Assembly: GCF_000807775.2 (NCBI RefSeq)
Contig: NZ_CP047385.1
Coordinates: 372,001-436,000, forward strand
Origin: Pandoraea fibrosis
GTDB lineage: Bacteria > Pseudomonadota > Gammaproteobacteria > Burkholderiales > Burkholderiaceae
Reading direction: 5' to 3'
DNA length: 64,000 nt
Shown: one piece after another, positions 45,351 to 54,594 of the stretch
Layout: each line of letters starts with the position of its first letter
Position numbering within the stretch: the first letter of the stretch is position 1
Translations under genes and position numbers: made by a program
Notes under the pieces: model-generated
The model's database searches: none
What the model saw: the letters and a program-made list of their open reading frames with translations, nothing else
What the model was told of the DNA's origin: nothing

Positions 45351-46391
45351 ATGAAGCGGAGCATGGCCAAGGGCATTGGCGGGGCAATCGTGTTGGGCGC
45401 GTGCATGAGCGCACCGGCATTCGCACAATCGAACGTCACGTTGTACGGTCAGGTCGACGCCTGGGTGGGCGCGGTCAAGAATCCAGGGGGCGATCGTGCC
45501 TGGACGCAGGGCGGCGGGGGCATGTCCACGTCGTACTGGGGCATGAAGGGCAATGAAGATCTTGGCGGCGGCCTGAAGGCCGTGTTCGTGCTCGAAGACT
45601 TCTTCCGTCCGCAGAACGGCCAGTATGGCCGCTTCCAGGGCGACTCGATGTTCTCGCGCAACGCCTACGTCGGTCTGTCCTCGGACTCCGCCGGTACGGT
45701 CACGATCGGTCGTCTCACCACGTCGTACTTCGTCTCGACGATTCTGTTCAACCCGTTCGTCGATTCGTACACCTTCAGCCCGATGGTGTTCCACACGTTC
45801 ATTGGTCAGGCCGGTCAGGGCATCGTGGGCGACTCCGGCTGGAGCAACGCCGTGATGTACACCACGCCGAACTTCAAGGGCCTGTCGGGCAGCGTGTCGT
45901 ATGCGTTCGGCAACAAGGCGGGCGAAGCCGGTCAGAACAAGTGGAGCGCATCGGCGCTGTACTTCAACGGCCCGTTTGCCGCGACCGTGGCGTATCAGCA
46001 GGTGAAGTTCGACTCGCAGCCGGACGATCTCGCCGGCATGGCGGGCTTCCGCAGCCAGCAGGCCGTGCAACTGGGCGCGACGTATGACCTGCAGGTCGTG
46101 AAGCTCTTCGGCCAGTACCAGTACATCCGCAACAACATCACCGGCGGTGGTGTGTCGGAGAACGGCGGCCAGCTCGGCGTGTCCGTGCCGCTGGGCGGTG
46201 GCAGCGTGCTGGCGTCATACGCGTATACGAAGAGTTCCGGTACGACCAACGTGAACCGCAAGACGTGGGCGCTCGGTTACGACTACAACCTGTCGAAGCG
46301 CACCGATATCTATGCGGCTTACATGAACGACAAGGTCAGCTCGATGTCCGGCGGCGATACCTTTGGTGGTGGCGTTCGCATGAAGTTCTGA
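45351..46391 (+). CDS. Gram-negative trimeric porin (OmpC-like, Burkholderiales type)
   Basis: 346 residues. Signal peptide GAIVLGACMSAPAFA, mature start QSNVTLYGQVDAWVG, the standard opening of Burkholderiales porins. Alternating beta strands follow (SYWGMKGNEDLGGGLKAVF), with a constriction-loop region around VSTILFNPFVDSYTFSPM, and the C-terminus GGDTFGGGVRMKF ends in Phe as needed for outer-membrane assembly. AAGGAGAAGTCA precedes the ATG. Terminator immediately after. Confidence 0.96.
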   Translation: MKRSMAKGIGGAIVLGACMSAPAFAQSNVTLYGQVDAWVGAVKNPGGDRAWTQGGGGMSTSYWGMKGNEDLGGGLKAVFVLEDFFRPQNGQYGRFQGDSMFSRNAYVGLSSDSAGTVTIGRLTTSYFVSTILFNPFVDSYTFSPMVFHTFIGQAGQGIVGDSGWSNAVMYTTPNFKGLSGSVSYAFGNKAGEAGQNKWSASALYFNGPFAATVAYQQVKFDSQPDDLAGMAGFRSQQAVQLGATYDLQVVKLFGQYQYIRNNITGGGVSENGGQLGVSVPLGGGSVLASYAYTKSSGTTNVNRKTWALGYDYNLSKRTDIYAAYMNDKVSSMSGGDTFGGGVRMKF

Positions 46392-46438
46392 CGTTGCGTG
46401 GCGCGCGTGCCCGAGTCGCGCGCCCGGCAAGATCGACG

Positions 46439-46485
46439 AAGGGGGCAGACGCTGTTCAGGGAGCGTCTGCCCCCTTTGGTTTGTG
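46439..46485 (+). terminator. Porin terminator
   Basis: 15-bp stem AAGGGGGCAGACGCT/AGCGTCTGCCCCCTT with an 8-nt loop, then TTGGTTTGT. Confidence 0.9.
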
Positions 46486-46659
46486 TGCCGATGCTGCCGG
46501 CAGACGAGACTCACGGCAACACTGCGCTGCGCGTTGCAGCCCTGAGCGTTTCGCACAGCGGTTTCAGGTGTCACCGATTCGACGTGTCCGCGCTATGATT
46601 TGTGCACCGCGCAAGACGGTATTCCCGCCACCATTCAGCACAAACGGAGCAGAGACGAC

Positions 46660-47508
46660 ATGACGATTCAACACGTAGGCATCATTGGCGCAGGCACGAT
46701 GGGTAACGGCATTGCACAGGCTTGTGCGGTGGCCGGGTTGCCGGTGACGATGGTCGATATCAGTGATGCGGCCGTGCAGAAGGGCGTGGCGACGATCGCG
46801 GCCAGTCTCGACCGCCTGATCAAGAAGGACAAGCTGAGCACTGCCGACAAGACGGCGGCGCTCGCCCGCATTACCACGGCAACCGACTATGCGGCGCTTG
46901 CCGGGGCCGACATCGTGATCGAAGCCGCGACCGAGAACTTCGATCTGAAGGTCAAGATTCTCAAGCAACTCGAAGGCGTGGCGAAGGAGGATGCGATTCT
47001 CGCCTCGAACACGTCGTCGATCTCGATTACCAAGCTTGCCGCCATCGTTGCCAAGCCTGCGCAATTCATCGGCATGCATTTCTTCAATCCGGTGCCGCTC
47101 ATGGCACTCGTGGAAATCATTCGCGGTCTGCAAACGAGCGACGCGACGCACGCGCGTGTCGATGCGCTCGCGCGCCAGCTCGGCAAGTCGCCGATTACGG
47201 TGAAGAATGCGCCGGGCTTTGTCGTCAACCGCATTCTGGTGCCGATGATCAACGAGGCGTTCTTCGTGCTGGCGGAGCATCTCGCGTCACCCGAAGAGAT
47301 CGACGAAGGCATGAAGCTCGGCTGCAATCACCCGATCGGGCCGCTTGCGCTTGCCGACATGATCGGTCTGGACGTCTGCCTGTCGGTCATGAATGTGTAC
47401 TACGAAGAGTTTGCCGACTCGAAGTATCGCCCGTGCCCGCTGCTCAAGGAGATGGTCGCGGCGGGGTACCTCGGGCGCAAGACCGGACGCGGCGTGTACA
47501 CCTACTGA
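46660..47508 (+). CDS. 3-hydroxybutyryl-CoA dehydrogenase
   Basis: 282 residues. Oxidises 3-hydroxybutyryl-CoA with NAD(P) in fatty-acid or butanoate metabolism. HVGIIGAGTMGNGIAQACAVAG is the nucleotide site; EAATENFDLKVKILKQLE holds the conserved Glu, and FIGMHFFNPVPLMALVEII the catalytic His and Asn. The C-terminal domain has NAPGFVVNRILVPMINEAF and ends GYLGRKTGRGVYTY. The start follows CGGAGCAGAG. Single gene. Confidence 0.96.
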   Translation: MTIQHVGIIGAGTMGNGIAQACAVAGLPVTMVDISDAAVQKGVATIAASLDRLIKKDKLSTADKTAALARITTATDYAALAGADIVIEAATENFDLKVKILKQLEGVAKEDAILASNTSSISITKLAAIVAKPAQFIGMHFFNPVPLMALVEIIRGLQTSDATHARVDALARQLGKSPITVKNAPGFVVNRILVPMINEAFFVLAEHLASPEEIDEGMKLGCNHPIGPLALADMIGLDVCLSVMNVYYEEFADSKYRPCPLLKEMVAAGYLGRKTGRGVYTY

Positions 47509-47531
47509 CAATCGTGTGACCGCAGGAAAGC

Positions 47532-47554
47532 ACCGGCGCGGGCATCGCGCCGGT
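47532..47554. terminator. Hairpin between convergent hbd and the paralogue array
   Basis: ACCGGCGCG/CGCGCCGGT, 9-bp stem and 5-nt loop, between two convergent stop codons. It lacks a T-run on either strand, so termination is uncertain. Confidence 0.45.
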
Positions 47555-47574
47555 AGCGAGGGACAGGCCTCGCG

Positions 47575-49749
47575 TCAAACCTCAGCCTCGTCCTCCTCCA
47601 GTTGCGATGGCAACGTATCCCCCGACGCGAGACTGCCGCCCCGACTCATCGTGCTCGTTGCCGATTGACTCGATGTGCCTTCCGAATTCAACGAATTTCC
47701 CCGGCCTCTCGCGTTGACACGGTGAGCGCCGAGCGGACGCGTGACGGAAACGGTGTATTCATTGCCAGGCAGATGCCCGATGTCGATCAGTGCGCGATTG
47801 ATGACGCGCCCGGCATCGATCCGGCTGGTGGTGCTCGCGAACGAGATGGCTTTCGTTGTGCTCCACGGATCGAGAAGCACCGTCGACTGACGTGTGAGGT
47901 ACGCCGCCTCTCGGAAGAGCTCATGGTTGATGCCGTCGCGATAGCCCGGATTGGGTGGCTGGGGTGTGGATCGGTCCATGAGTTCGATAAAGTGTTCGGA
48001 CTCCGTATAAAGCACCATGACGTGAGGTGGACGGTTTTTCGGCTTGATGGTGATCATGCGGATCTGGTTTTTCGATATGCCGTTCTGGAGCAATGCGTGG
48101 AAAAGAATCTCTGCGTTTTCCTGACAGAAGGCCTCGGCGGTGACGTTCCACTCGTAATAGATCGCCGTGATCGTGGATGCATCGCGCTGTTGCTTGATCA
48201 GTGGGGCGTGCGGGTCGACCCGGCCGTTCATGGCGTTGCGCAGCACCGCCCGATGGTTCACGATCGAATTGTCCCGAATCGGTCGTAGATCGGCACGATT
48301 GGTTCGCCGCAAATGCAATTCGCTCAGCTCGACGAACGCATTCTGGATCGCTTCCTGTGCGCCTTCGTCGGGAACGTGGCGTATCGCGCTGTAAATATCC
48401 TCAAGACTGCCGGCGATGCTGTCCTGCACGTAGTCGAGCCGGCTCGCGCCGCACCCGCCGCCGCATAGTCGCAACGGCGCGTGGGCTTGCCACTTGCCGG
48501 TGCCTGCGTCGTATGTCACGGGCACCTGCGCTCGGCTTTCGCTGCCTCTGGGGGCGTCGACCAGCCAGTGGTCGGCGCTCAGACCTTTCTGCACGCGATA
48601 GAAGCCCGCTTCGCCCCTGAGAAAGTGCTGTGCGTTGACCACCACGACGCGCGGCAGTGCGTCGGAAGGAAGCTGATCTGCCGTCAAGGTCTGTGCATAG
48701 CCTTGCAGATGTTCATGTTCCCCCACAATGTGCGGCCGGCTTGCCGACGCGGGGTCGTTCGCGCGACCACCGGCGGATTTCAAGGCCGGGTGCGTGGCTT
48801 GCCCCGGGTGAGTCTCTCGCGGCCCTGCGCCGCTCTGGCCTCGGGCAGGCGGCCGCGCTTGCAACGACACGTCCCTCGCCTCCGGCTCTGGACGCAACGC
48901 GTCGAAATGAAGCGCCAGCCAGGATTTCTCTGCCGGGCGACGTGCTGAAGATGCTGGAATGGGATGAGCCGAATCGGCGTGCGCTTGCGGGCCTGAACCG
49001 AGACTGCGCGGATCGCCGAATTGCAGTAGGCCTATCAGCTTTTCGGGATCGTAAGATTTGCCTTCCAGTTCATCGCTGACGACGCTCGCAAGATCGCCGG
49101 GCAATCGCGTGAGTCGCACCTGCGGCACCCATCCGGTCGCGAAGTCCAGCGCATCGGCCCCTTTCCGCACGCTCTCGCGCAGGCCCGGGCTGACTGTGCT
49201 TCCGCTCAGCACTTCGTAAGCCTCTCCCATCGATTCGCCCAGATGGTGGAATGGGGCGCTTGCCGTGGACACCGCCCTGACGAATTCCTCAAAGGTGTAT
49301 TCGGTCTTGAAAGACGAGGCATGTTCCACGGGCCTGATGATGACGTCGTCGTGCGCCGACGATATGGGCGCTTCGACTTCGGAGGGCTGAGCGTCCGGCA
49401 TATGGCCGGGATTGAACGACTGGAAGCGAGGTCCTCTGACGTCGTCGTCCCCGTCAGAATGAAACGCGCGACTCAACACGGCGCCAGCGGCGGGCGTCGC
49501 GAGATTGGCGACCAGAAGAATGGCGAGCGCGGCGGGCCAGACGGTGTCGTTTGGCGATCGGTGGGCGCGCGTGCGTTCGCGACGCAGGAGTGCCCGCGAA
49601 CCGGTCTCCTGGGGCACACAGCGCGCGCTGCGAAAGGCGCGTGGCAAACCTGCCGGGGTGTCTGGTTTGCGCTCGTGATGCCGGTGCGCATGCGGTAATC
49701 CGTAACACGGCGAAAAGCTGGAAACGCGAGGGTGCGAAGCAAATGGCAT
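47575..49749 (-). CDS. Array member 1: exported protein with Cys-His-Asp C-terminal domain
   Basis: 724 residues from the ATG behind GGAGAAG; an upstream in-frame Met would overlap the next gene. Last gene of the five-gene array. Residues 1-69 are polar and Arg-rich; 70-90 (VWPAALAILLVANLATPAAG) form a single hydrophobic export or anchor segment. Then a helical domain (YTFEEFVRAVSTASAPFHHLGE, LPGDLASVVSDELEGK), a variable linker, and the module LRLCGGGCG with Cys429 and Cys433. Candidate catalytic residues are Cys542 (FCQENAEILF), His576 (PHVMVLYTES) and Asp627 (LLDPWS). After SVTRPLG comes a Ser/Gly/Asn-rich tail. Family not recognised; a papain- or deamidase-like enzyme is inferred. Confidence 0.8.
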   Translation of the reverse strand: MPFASHPRVSSFSPCYGLPHAHRHHERKPDTPAGLPRAFRSARCVPQETGSRALLRRERTRAHRSPNDTVWPAALAILLVANLATPAAGAVLSRAFHSDGDDDVRGPRFQSFNPGHMPDAQPSEVEAPISSAHDDVIIRPVEHASSFKTEYTFEEFVRAVSTASAPFHHLGESMGEAYEVLSGSTVSPGLRESVRKGADALDFATGWVPQVRLTRLPGDLASVVSDELEGKSYDPEKLIGLLQFGDPRSLGSGPQAHADSAHPIPASSARRPAEKSWLALHFDALRPEPEARDVSLQARPPARGQSGAGPRETHPGQATHPALKSAGGRANDPASASRPHIVGEHEHLQGYAQTLTADQLPSDALPRVVVVNAQHFLRGEAGFYRVQKGLSADHWLVDAPRGSESRAQVPVTYDAGTGKWQAHAPLRLCGGGCGASRLDYVQDSIAGSLEDIYSAIRHVPDEGAQEAIQNAFVELSELHLRRTNRADLRPIRDNSIVNHRAVLRNAMNGRVDPHAPLIKQQRDASTITAIYYEWNVTAEAFCQENAEILFHALLQNGISKNQIRMITIKPKNRPPHVMVLYTESEHFIELMDRSTPQPPNPGYRDGINHELFREAAYLTRQSTVLLDPWSTTKAISFASTTSRIDAGRVINRALIDIGHLPGNEYTVSVTRPLGAHRVNARGRGNSLNSEGTSSQSATSTMSRGGSLASGDTLPSQLEEDEAEV

Positions 49750-49822
49750 GAACTTCTCCAAGGGGCCGGGACACTGATGTGCGGACGGCTGGATCGTGAT
49801 AGGGGGGAAGCGTGTTGGCGGG

Positions 49823-52012
49823 TTAGACGGCCACACCACCGCTGCCTGATCCGGAGGTGGACGACGCTCGAGCCGAAATGCCCGGGGAGTCCGACCCGCC
49901 CGAACTGCCGAGACTCACCATACTGCCGCGACGGCTCCCGAGGGTGCGTCGCCCACCGAGTGGACGCGTGATGGAGACGACGTACGGATTGCCGGGTCGA
50001 TGACCGGTGTCGGCGAGTGCGGCGTTGAGCTCGTCAACCAGTTCATGCTCGGAGGTCGTGTCCACGAACGACGTGGCCTTGACCGTGCTCCACGGGTCCA
50101 GCAGCAGCGTGCTGTCGCGCGTCATGGATACCCACCCCGCGAACGAGGCGTCGTCGATGCCGTCGATATAGCCGGCCACGGGCGGCTGCGGCGTAGCCAG
50201 TTCCAGCAGGTCGATGAAAACGGGCGACTCCGTATAGAGCACCATGACGTGCGGCGCACGATTGCGTGGCTGAACGGTGATCATGCGAATCCGATCGCCG
50301 GGCACGCCGTTATCCAGCAAATAGTGAAACAGCACTTCGGCGTTCTCCTGACAGAAGGCCTCGGCCTCGCGGTTCCAGTAGTAATGCGTCGTCGTCGACA
50401 GCGCAGCCTCGCGTTGCTGGATGAACAGGGAGGCTTTGTGGTTAATCCGCTTCATGGTCGGTGTCAGGGCGGCTCTGTGCCCCACAATGGAGTTGTCCCG
50501 CATTTGCCGCAGGTCCTCTCGATTGGACCGCACCAGGGCCATTCGGCTGACGTCGTGGAATGCGCGCTCGATGGCGGTGCGCACAGGCTCCTCAGGAATA
50601 TGTCGCACCGCATCGGCGATCTGCTGATACTTCATCGCGATGCTGTCGGGCGAGGCTTCACGACTCGGCGCGCACCCGCCCCCACCGCACAGGCGTAACG
50701 GCGCATGGGCTTGCCATTCGGCGGTTGCCTTGTTGTATGTGACGGGAACCTGTGCCCGCGTCTCGCCCTTCTGGGGCGCGTCGACCAGCCAATGATGACC
50801 GTCGCGAGCCCGCGTAGCCCGGTAATAACCGAGTTCGCCCCGAATGTAGTAGTGACCGTTCGCAACCATGAGCCGTGCGCGTGTGTCGGCCGGTAACCGC
50901 ACACGCGGCAGGTCCTGTTCGTAACCTGACAGGAATTGGCGTTCATCCTTGATCCGGAAGTCCGCAGGCGTGTGGTTGGCCATCTCGCGGCCGCGAGATC
51001 CGGGCGAGATGGCATGGCTTGGCGCACCCCCGGTATCGTGGGCGTGGTATTGCCTGAGAGGGCTGTGCCATGGCGATGCGGCGTCTTCGACGCTATCGAC
51101 ACCGTGGTCTTCGCCGGTATTGCCGGCTTTATCTTCCTCACTGGCCTCGTCGACCTCGTTGGTTTCACCGGCATTGCCAGCGACATCAGCGTCGGGGGAT
51201 TTTGCCGGCACCTGTCTTGCCAAGGTGTCCTCCTCCGGCATGAAGGGGACGTTGGCGCCGCGTTGCGTTGCGCGCATTCCCTCCGGCTCGACAAAGTTGC
51301 GCGGGTCCACCAGTTGAAGCGTTTCGTCCAACTCACCTGCCACCACCGCAATGTCCTCCACTTCGTCCGCGATTCGTCCGGCCAGATGGCTGGGGATGCG
51401 AATTTTCTGGACTTGCGGGATCAGGCTCGTCGCCGAATCGATCATGCTCGCGATTTTCTTCAACGTCGTACAGGTCTGCGGATCGAGTGTTTCTCCGCTC
51501 AGGAGCGCGTGGGCGTCGCAAATGGACTCGCTCAACTTGCGAAAGGGCTGGTCGCCCGCGGCGATAGCTCGCAGCACATCACCGAAGGTGTAGTGCGTTC
51601 GAATGGACGAGTGCTCCATAGGAACGCGCACGACGTCGGCGTGTTCGCCCGCCGACATCGTCTGGGTTTCCACTGGCGTCACCGTCGGTGTTGCCGGGAC
51701 GACACCTCTTTCGTCCAAATCGCCCGGGAGCCAGTCCCCCGGGTTTTGCGGCCCTGGCGTGGAGAGCGCGGTAGACGTCCCCATATTGGCGGCAACGAGC
51801 ATCATGGCAAAGGCAGTCGGCCAGACGACCGACGAGGTGTGTCGCGCACGGGTTTCCGCCGCGTGCGTGACGTCGGTGGCTCGCGCGATGCGTGCGTGCC
51901 GCAACTCCGCTGCGAAGGTCGTGTGCGGCCGGTTATCCCGAAGACTGACCGAGATCGGAATACCGTAGTGAGGGACTGCGCTGGCGAGGCGATGGCGTGA
52001 CAAATAGGGCAT
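49823..52012 (-). CDS. Array member 2: exported protein with Cys-His-Asp C-terminal domain
   Basis: 729 residues; the start follows GGAGA. Candidate triad Cys554, His588, Asp639. Hydrophobic segment VVWPTAFAMMLVAANMGTS at about 64-82. Differences from its neighbours: the Cys module has one extra Gly (LRLCGGGGCAPSRE), and the linker near residues 280-310 is strongly acidic (EVDEASEEDKAGNTGED). The C-terminal tail after SITRPLGG is almost wholly Ser and Gly. The gap to member 1 is 73 bp with no promoter-like element, so these two are probably cotranscribed. Confidence 0.8.
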   Translation of the reverse strand: MPYLSRHRLASAVPHYGIPISVSLRDNRPHTTFAAELRHARIARATDVTHAAETRARHTSSVVWPTAFAMMLVAANMGTSTALSTPGPQNPGDWLPGDLDERGVVPATPTVTPVETQTMSAGEHADVVRVPMEHSSIRTHYTFGDVLRAIAAGDQPFRKLSESICDAHALLSGETLDPQTCTTLKKIASMIDSATSLIPQVQKIRIPSHLAGRIADEVEDIAVVAGELDETLQLVDPRNFVEPEGMRATQRGANVPFMPEEDTLARQVPAKSPDADVAGNAGETNEVDEASEEDKAGNTGEDHGVDSVEDAASPWHSPLRQYHAHDTGGAPSHAISPGSRGREMANHTPADFRIKDERQFLSGYEQDLPRVRLPADTRARLMVANGHYYIRGELGYYRATRARDGHHWLVDAPQKGETRAQVPVTYNKATAEWQAHAPLRLCGGGGCAPSREASPDSIAMKYQQIADAVRHIPEEPVRTAIERAFHDVSRMALVRSNREDLRQMRDNSIVGHRAALTPTMKRINHKASLFIQQREAALSTTTHYYWNREAEAFCQENAEVLFHYLLDNGVPGDRIRMITVQPRNRAPHVMVLYTESPVFIDLLELATPQPPVAGYIDGIDDASFAGWVSMTRDSTLLLDPWSTVKATSFVDTTSEHELVDELNAALADTGHRPGNPYVVSITRPLGGRRTLGSRRGSMVSLGSSGGSDSPGISARASSTSGSGSGGVAV

Positions 52013-52123
52013 GGACACATCTCCATAGGATGTGAGACGCACTGTTAAGCGAGGGCCCGGAGGCTTGCGAACGATGGGGGGCGCTCGCGCGCGGCAAGCG
52101 CACCGGGGGGCGTCAGACCGGAA

Positions 52124-54421
52124 TCAAAGCGGCGTGTCGCGGGCGGCGTCCGGCGGTGAGTCCGGCGAGTCGGGCGGGGCGCGGTGCGAGGGACCCGAGC
52201 GTATCGAGTCTCCTGCCGAACTTCCCTGGCTTCGCATGCTGATGGAGCTTCCGCTCGAGGAGACGGATCGCTCACGTGCAGCCGGGTACGGCCGGGTCAG
52301 GGCGACCGTGAAAGGGCTACCGGGAATGCGTCCGGTATCGGCCAGTGCGATGTCGAGCATGCGCCGCACATCGTCGGCGTCGTTGGCCCATGGAAATGAA
52401 GATGCCTTGATGCGGCTCCAGGGGTCGAGCAGGACGGTGGAGCTGCGAGACAGGAAAAGAGCTCCTGCAAACATGTCTCCGGGAATACCGTCGTCGTGAC
52501 CGAAAATGGGGGGCTGCGGTGTCGTCAGATCGAGCAGATCGATGAATGGGTCCGATTCCGTATAGAGCACCATGACGTGGGGCGGGCGGCCGTGCGAGCG
52601 CACGGTAATCATGCGGATGTTGTTGCTGGACACGCCGCGCATGAGCAGGTAGTGAAAGAGAATCTCCGCGTTCTCCTGACAGAAGGCCTCGGGGCTGAGA
52701 TCGAGAAGATTGTGATCCGAGTAGTTGTCATAGTGGATCGTCGTGATCAGGGCGGCTTCGCGTTGCTGTTCGAGCAGCGTCGAATACGGATCGAGCCGCA
52801 TCAATTGCGGCACCAGCACACGGCGGTGAACGACGATGGAGTTGTCGCGCAATGCGCGCAGGTCTTCGCGATTGGTGCGCATCAGATGCAAGTGCGCCAG
52901 ATCGCTGTATGCCTGCTGTATGGCGTCGCGAACATCGCGATCGGCAATATGACGAATCGCCTCGGCGACATCGTTCTTGCTCATGCCAACGCTGTCCGGT
53001 GTGGACTCCCGGCTCGGTCCGCATCCGCCTCCGCATAGACGCAATGGGGCGTCTGCGCGCCAAGTGTGCGTCTGCGCATCGTATGTCACGGGGATTTGCG
53101 CCCGTGTGCCGCGCGGGGCGTTGATCAGCCAGTGGTCGGCGCTGCGCCCGGGACTCACGTGGTAGTAGCCGGATTTTCCAGCGAGATAGTGACGGCCATC
53201 GAGCGTCATCAACTGGCGTCGTGAGCCGGTGGGGAGTTGCGACAAAGGGAGCGTCTGTTCGTATCCCTGAAGATATTCGTGCTCGCCTTCGATGTGCAGT
53301 GCGGCTTCGGCGCTATCGGGCGCATCGGGCGTGTCGAGCGTGTCGAGCGCGTCCGGAATTGCTGCGGCATCGGGGGCGTCCCGACCCCCTCGCCCCTTTC
53401 TGCCACCGAGGCCACCGAGTTTGCTGAGGGTACTGAGACCACCGAGGCCGCTGAGGCCATGAAGGGTGCGCATGCCACCCGGAGCGCCTGGGCGATGGAT
53501 CGCCGCGGACGCGAGCGGGCCGAAACGTTCTCCGTCGCCTTCTTCGGTCGCCGCGCGGGACATTGCCGGCGGATTCTCGTCAGCAGGCAAGTTTGCTGCC
53601 GGGCCGATATCGATGTCCTCATCGGGGAAGGCGTCGAACACGGGCGCGCGGCGGAAAAGCACAGGTTGATCCGGCGGCGCTTCATGTGGCGCTGGCGCGT
53701 GGCTCCCAAACGAACGCGGGTCGCCAAACTGCAGGAGATCGGCGATCGTCGATGGTGGCGGCAGCCTGCCCTGGAGGGCGTCCGCGCTGACCTCGGCGAC
53801 ACGTCCGGGCAGCCGGGCGAGCTGAACTTGTGGGATCAGGCCGGTGGCGGCATCGGCAACGCTGCCGACCCGCTCGGCCGTCGCGACGGCTGGCGGGTTC
53901 GCTTGCTCGCCGCTCACCGCCTCGTAGGCTTCGCCCACCACCCTGCCAAGATTCCGGAACGGCGAACTGGCCATGGCGATGGCCCTGAGAAACTCCTGAA
54001 CGGTGTAGCTGGATTTGACGCGTGGATGATCGAGGGGGTGCCGCTCGATATCGTGCCAGGCTTGCGTTTGCGCCTCGGGCGGGGAGGCTGTGGCGATGTC
54101 GGACGCGCTATCCCCTTCCGGTTGTTGCGCCGCCCGACGCGGCAGCATCGGCGTGGCCAGGACCGGCGGCGCGACGAGATTGGCCACCAGCATCACGGCC
54201 AGGGCGATCGACCAGGGGTTCGTGGACGCCGACGCGGCACCGGTGGGAGAGGTGCGATCCGAGCGAGGGCTGGCGGAACACTTTCGGGCGTTGTGTGTGC
54301 CGTGAAACTCGTTTGGGAAGGCAGGCAGCGTGAACGCGAGCGTGTCGCGAGAGGGCGGGTGACGGTCAGCTTGATAACAAGGGGGAGCATTGATCGCACG
54401 ACAATGCGACGAATACCGCAT
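52124..54421 (-). CDS. Array member 3: exported protein with Cys-His-Asp C-terminal domain
   Basis: 765 residues, the longest. The ATG at 54421 lies 6 bases after AGGAGGT, an ideal site, and is preferred over a Met 12 codons upstream. Candidate triad Cys581, His615, Asp666. Hydrophobic segment WSIALAVMLVANLVAPPVLA. The linker contains a low-complexity run of Leu-Gly-Ser units (GLSGLGGLSTLSKLGGLGG) followed by Asp-Ala/Thr-Pro units (DALDTLDTPDAPD), not present in the other members. The motif DNSIVVHRRVL, shared by all, lies between the Cys module and the catalytic Cys. A conserved element lies 102-135 bp upstream. Confidence 0.8.
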   Translation of the reverse strand: MRYSSHCRAINAPPCYQADRHPPSRDTLAFTLPAFPNEFHGTHNARKCSASPRSDRTSPTGAASASTNPWSIALAVMLVANLVAPPVLATPMLPRRAAQQPEGDSASDIATASPPEAQTQAWHDIERHPLDHPRVKSSYTVQEFLRAIAMASSPFRNLGRVVGEAYEAVSGEQANPPAVATAERVGSVADAATGLIPQVQLARLPGRVAEVSADALQGRLPPPSTIADLLQFGDPRSFGSHAPAPHEAPPDQPVLFRRAPVFDAFPDEDIDIGPAANLPADENPPAMSRAATEEGDGERFGPLASAAIHRPGAPGGMRTLHGLSGLGGLSTLSKLGGLGGRKGRGGRDAPDAAAIPDALDTLDTPDAPDSAEAALHIEGEHEYLQGYEQTLPLSQLPTGSRRQLMTLDGRHYLAGKSGYYHVSPGRSADHWLINAPRGTRAQIPVTYDAQTHTWRADAPLRLCGGGCGPSRESTPDSVGMSKNDVAEAIRHIADRDVRDAIQQAYSDLAHLHLMRTNREDLRALRDNSIVVHRRVLVPQLMRLDPYSTLLEQQREAALITTIHYDNYSDHNLLDLSPEAFCQENAEILFHYLLMRGVSSNNIRMITVRSHGRPPHVMVLYTESDPFIDLLDLTTPQPPIFGHDDGIPGDMFAGALFLSRSSTVLLDPWSRIKASSFPWANDADDVRRMLDIALADTGRIPGSPFTVALTRPYPAARERSVSSSGSSISMRSQGSSAGDSIRSGPSHRAPPDSPDSPPDAARDTPL

Positions 54422-54522
54422 GGCATGACCTCCTGAAGATGAACGGAATATGAGCATGGCGAGGCGGGCAGGAAGCCGGGCCGGCAGCCAAGGGGGAAGA
54501 TTCGCATTCGCAAACAGGATGT

Positions 54523-54556
54523 GTTTGTGCTTCGGCCGTGCGGGTTATCGATTCCG
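54523..54556 (-). promoter_or_regulatory. Conserved upstream element, array member 3
   Basis: On the plus strand it has the form GTTTGTGCTTCGG, about 10 bp, then GTTATCGATTCCG. It lies 102-135 bp before the member 3 start, the same distance as its counterparts at members 4 and 5. Confidence 0.55.
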
Positions 54557-54594
54557 TCGCGTTGCTGCGAAACGTCGACGGCACTCACGTCGAG

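Noticed and set aside
53237..54436. Long plus-strand frame opposite array member 3
   Set aside because: Antisense to a gene supported by four paralogues; no matching frame is conserved opposite the other members.
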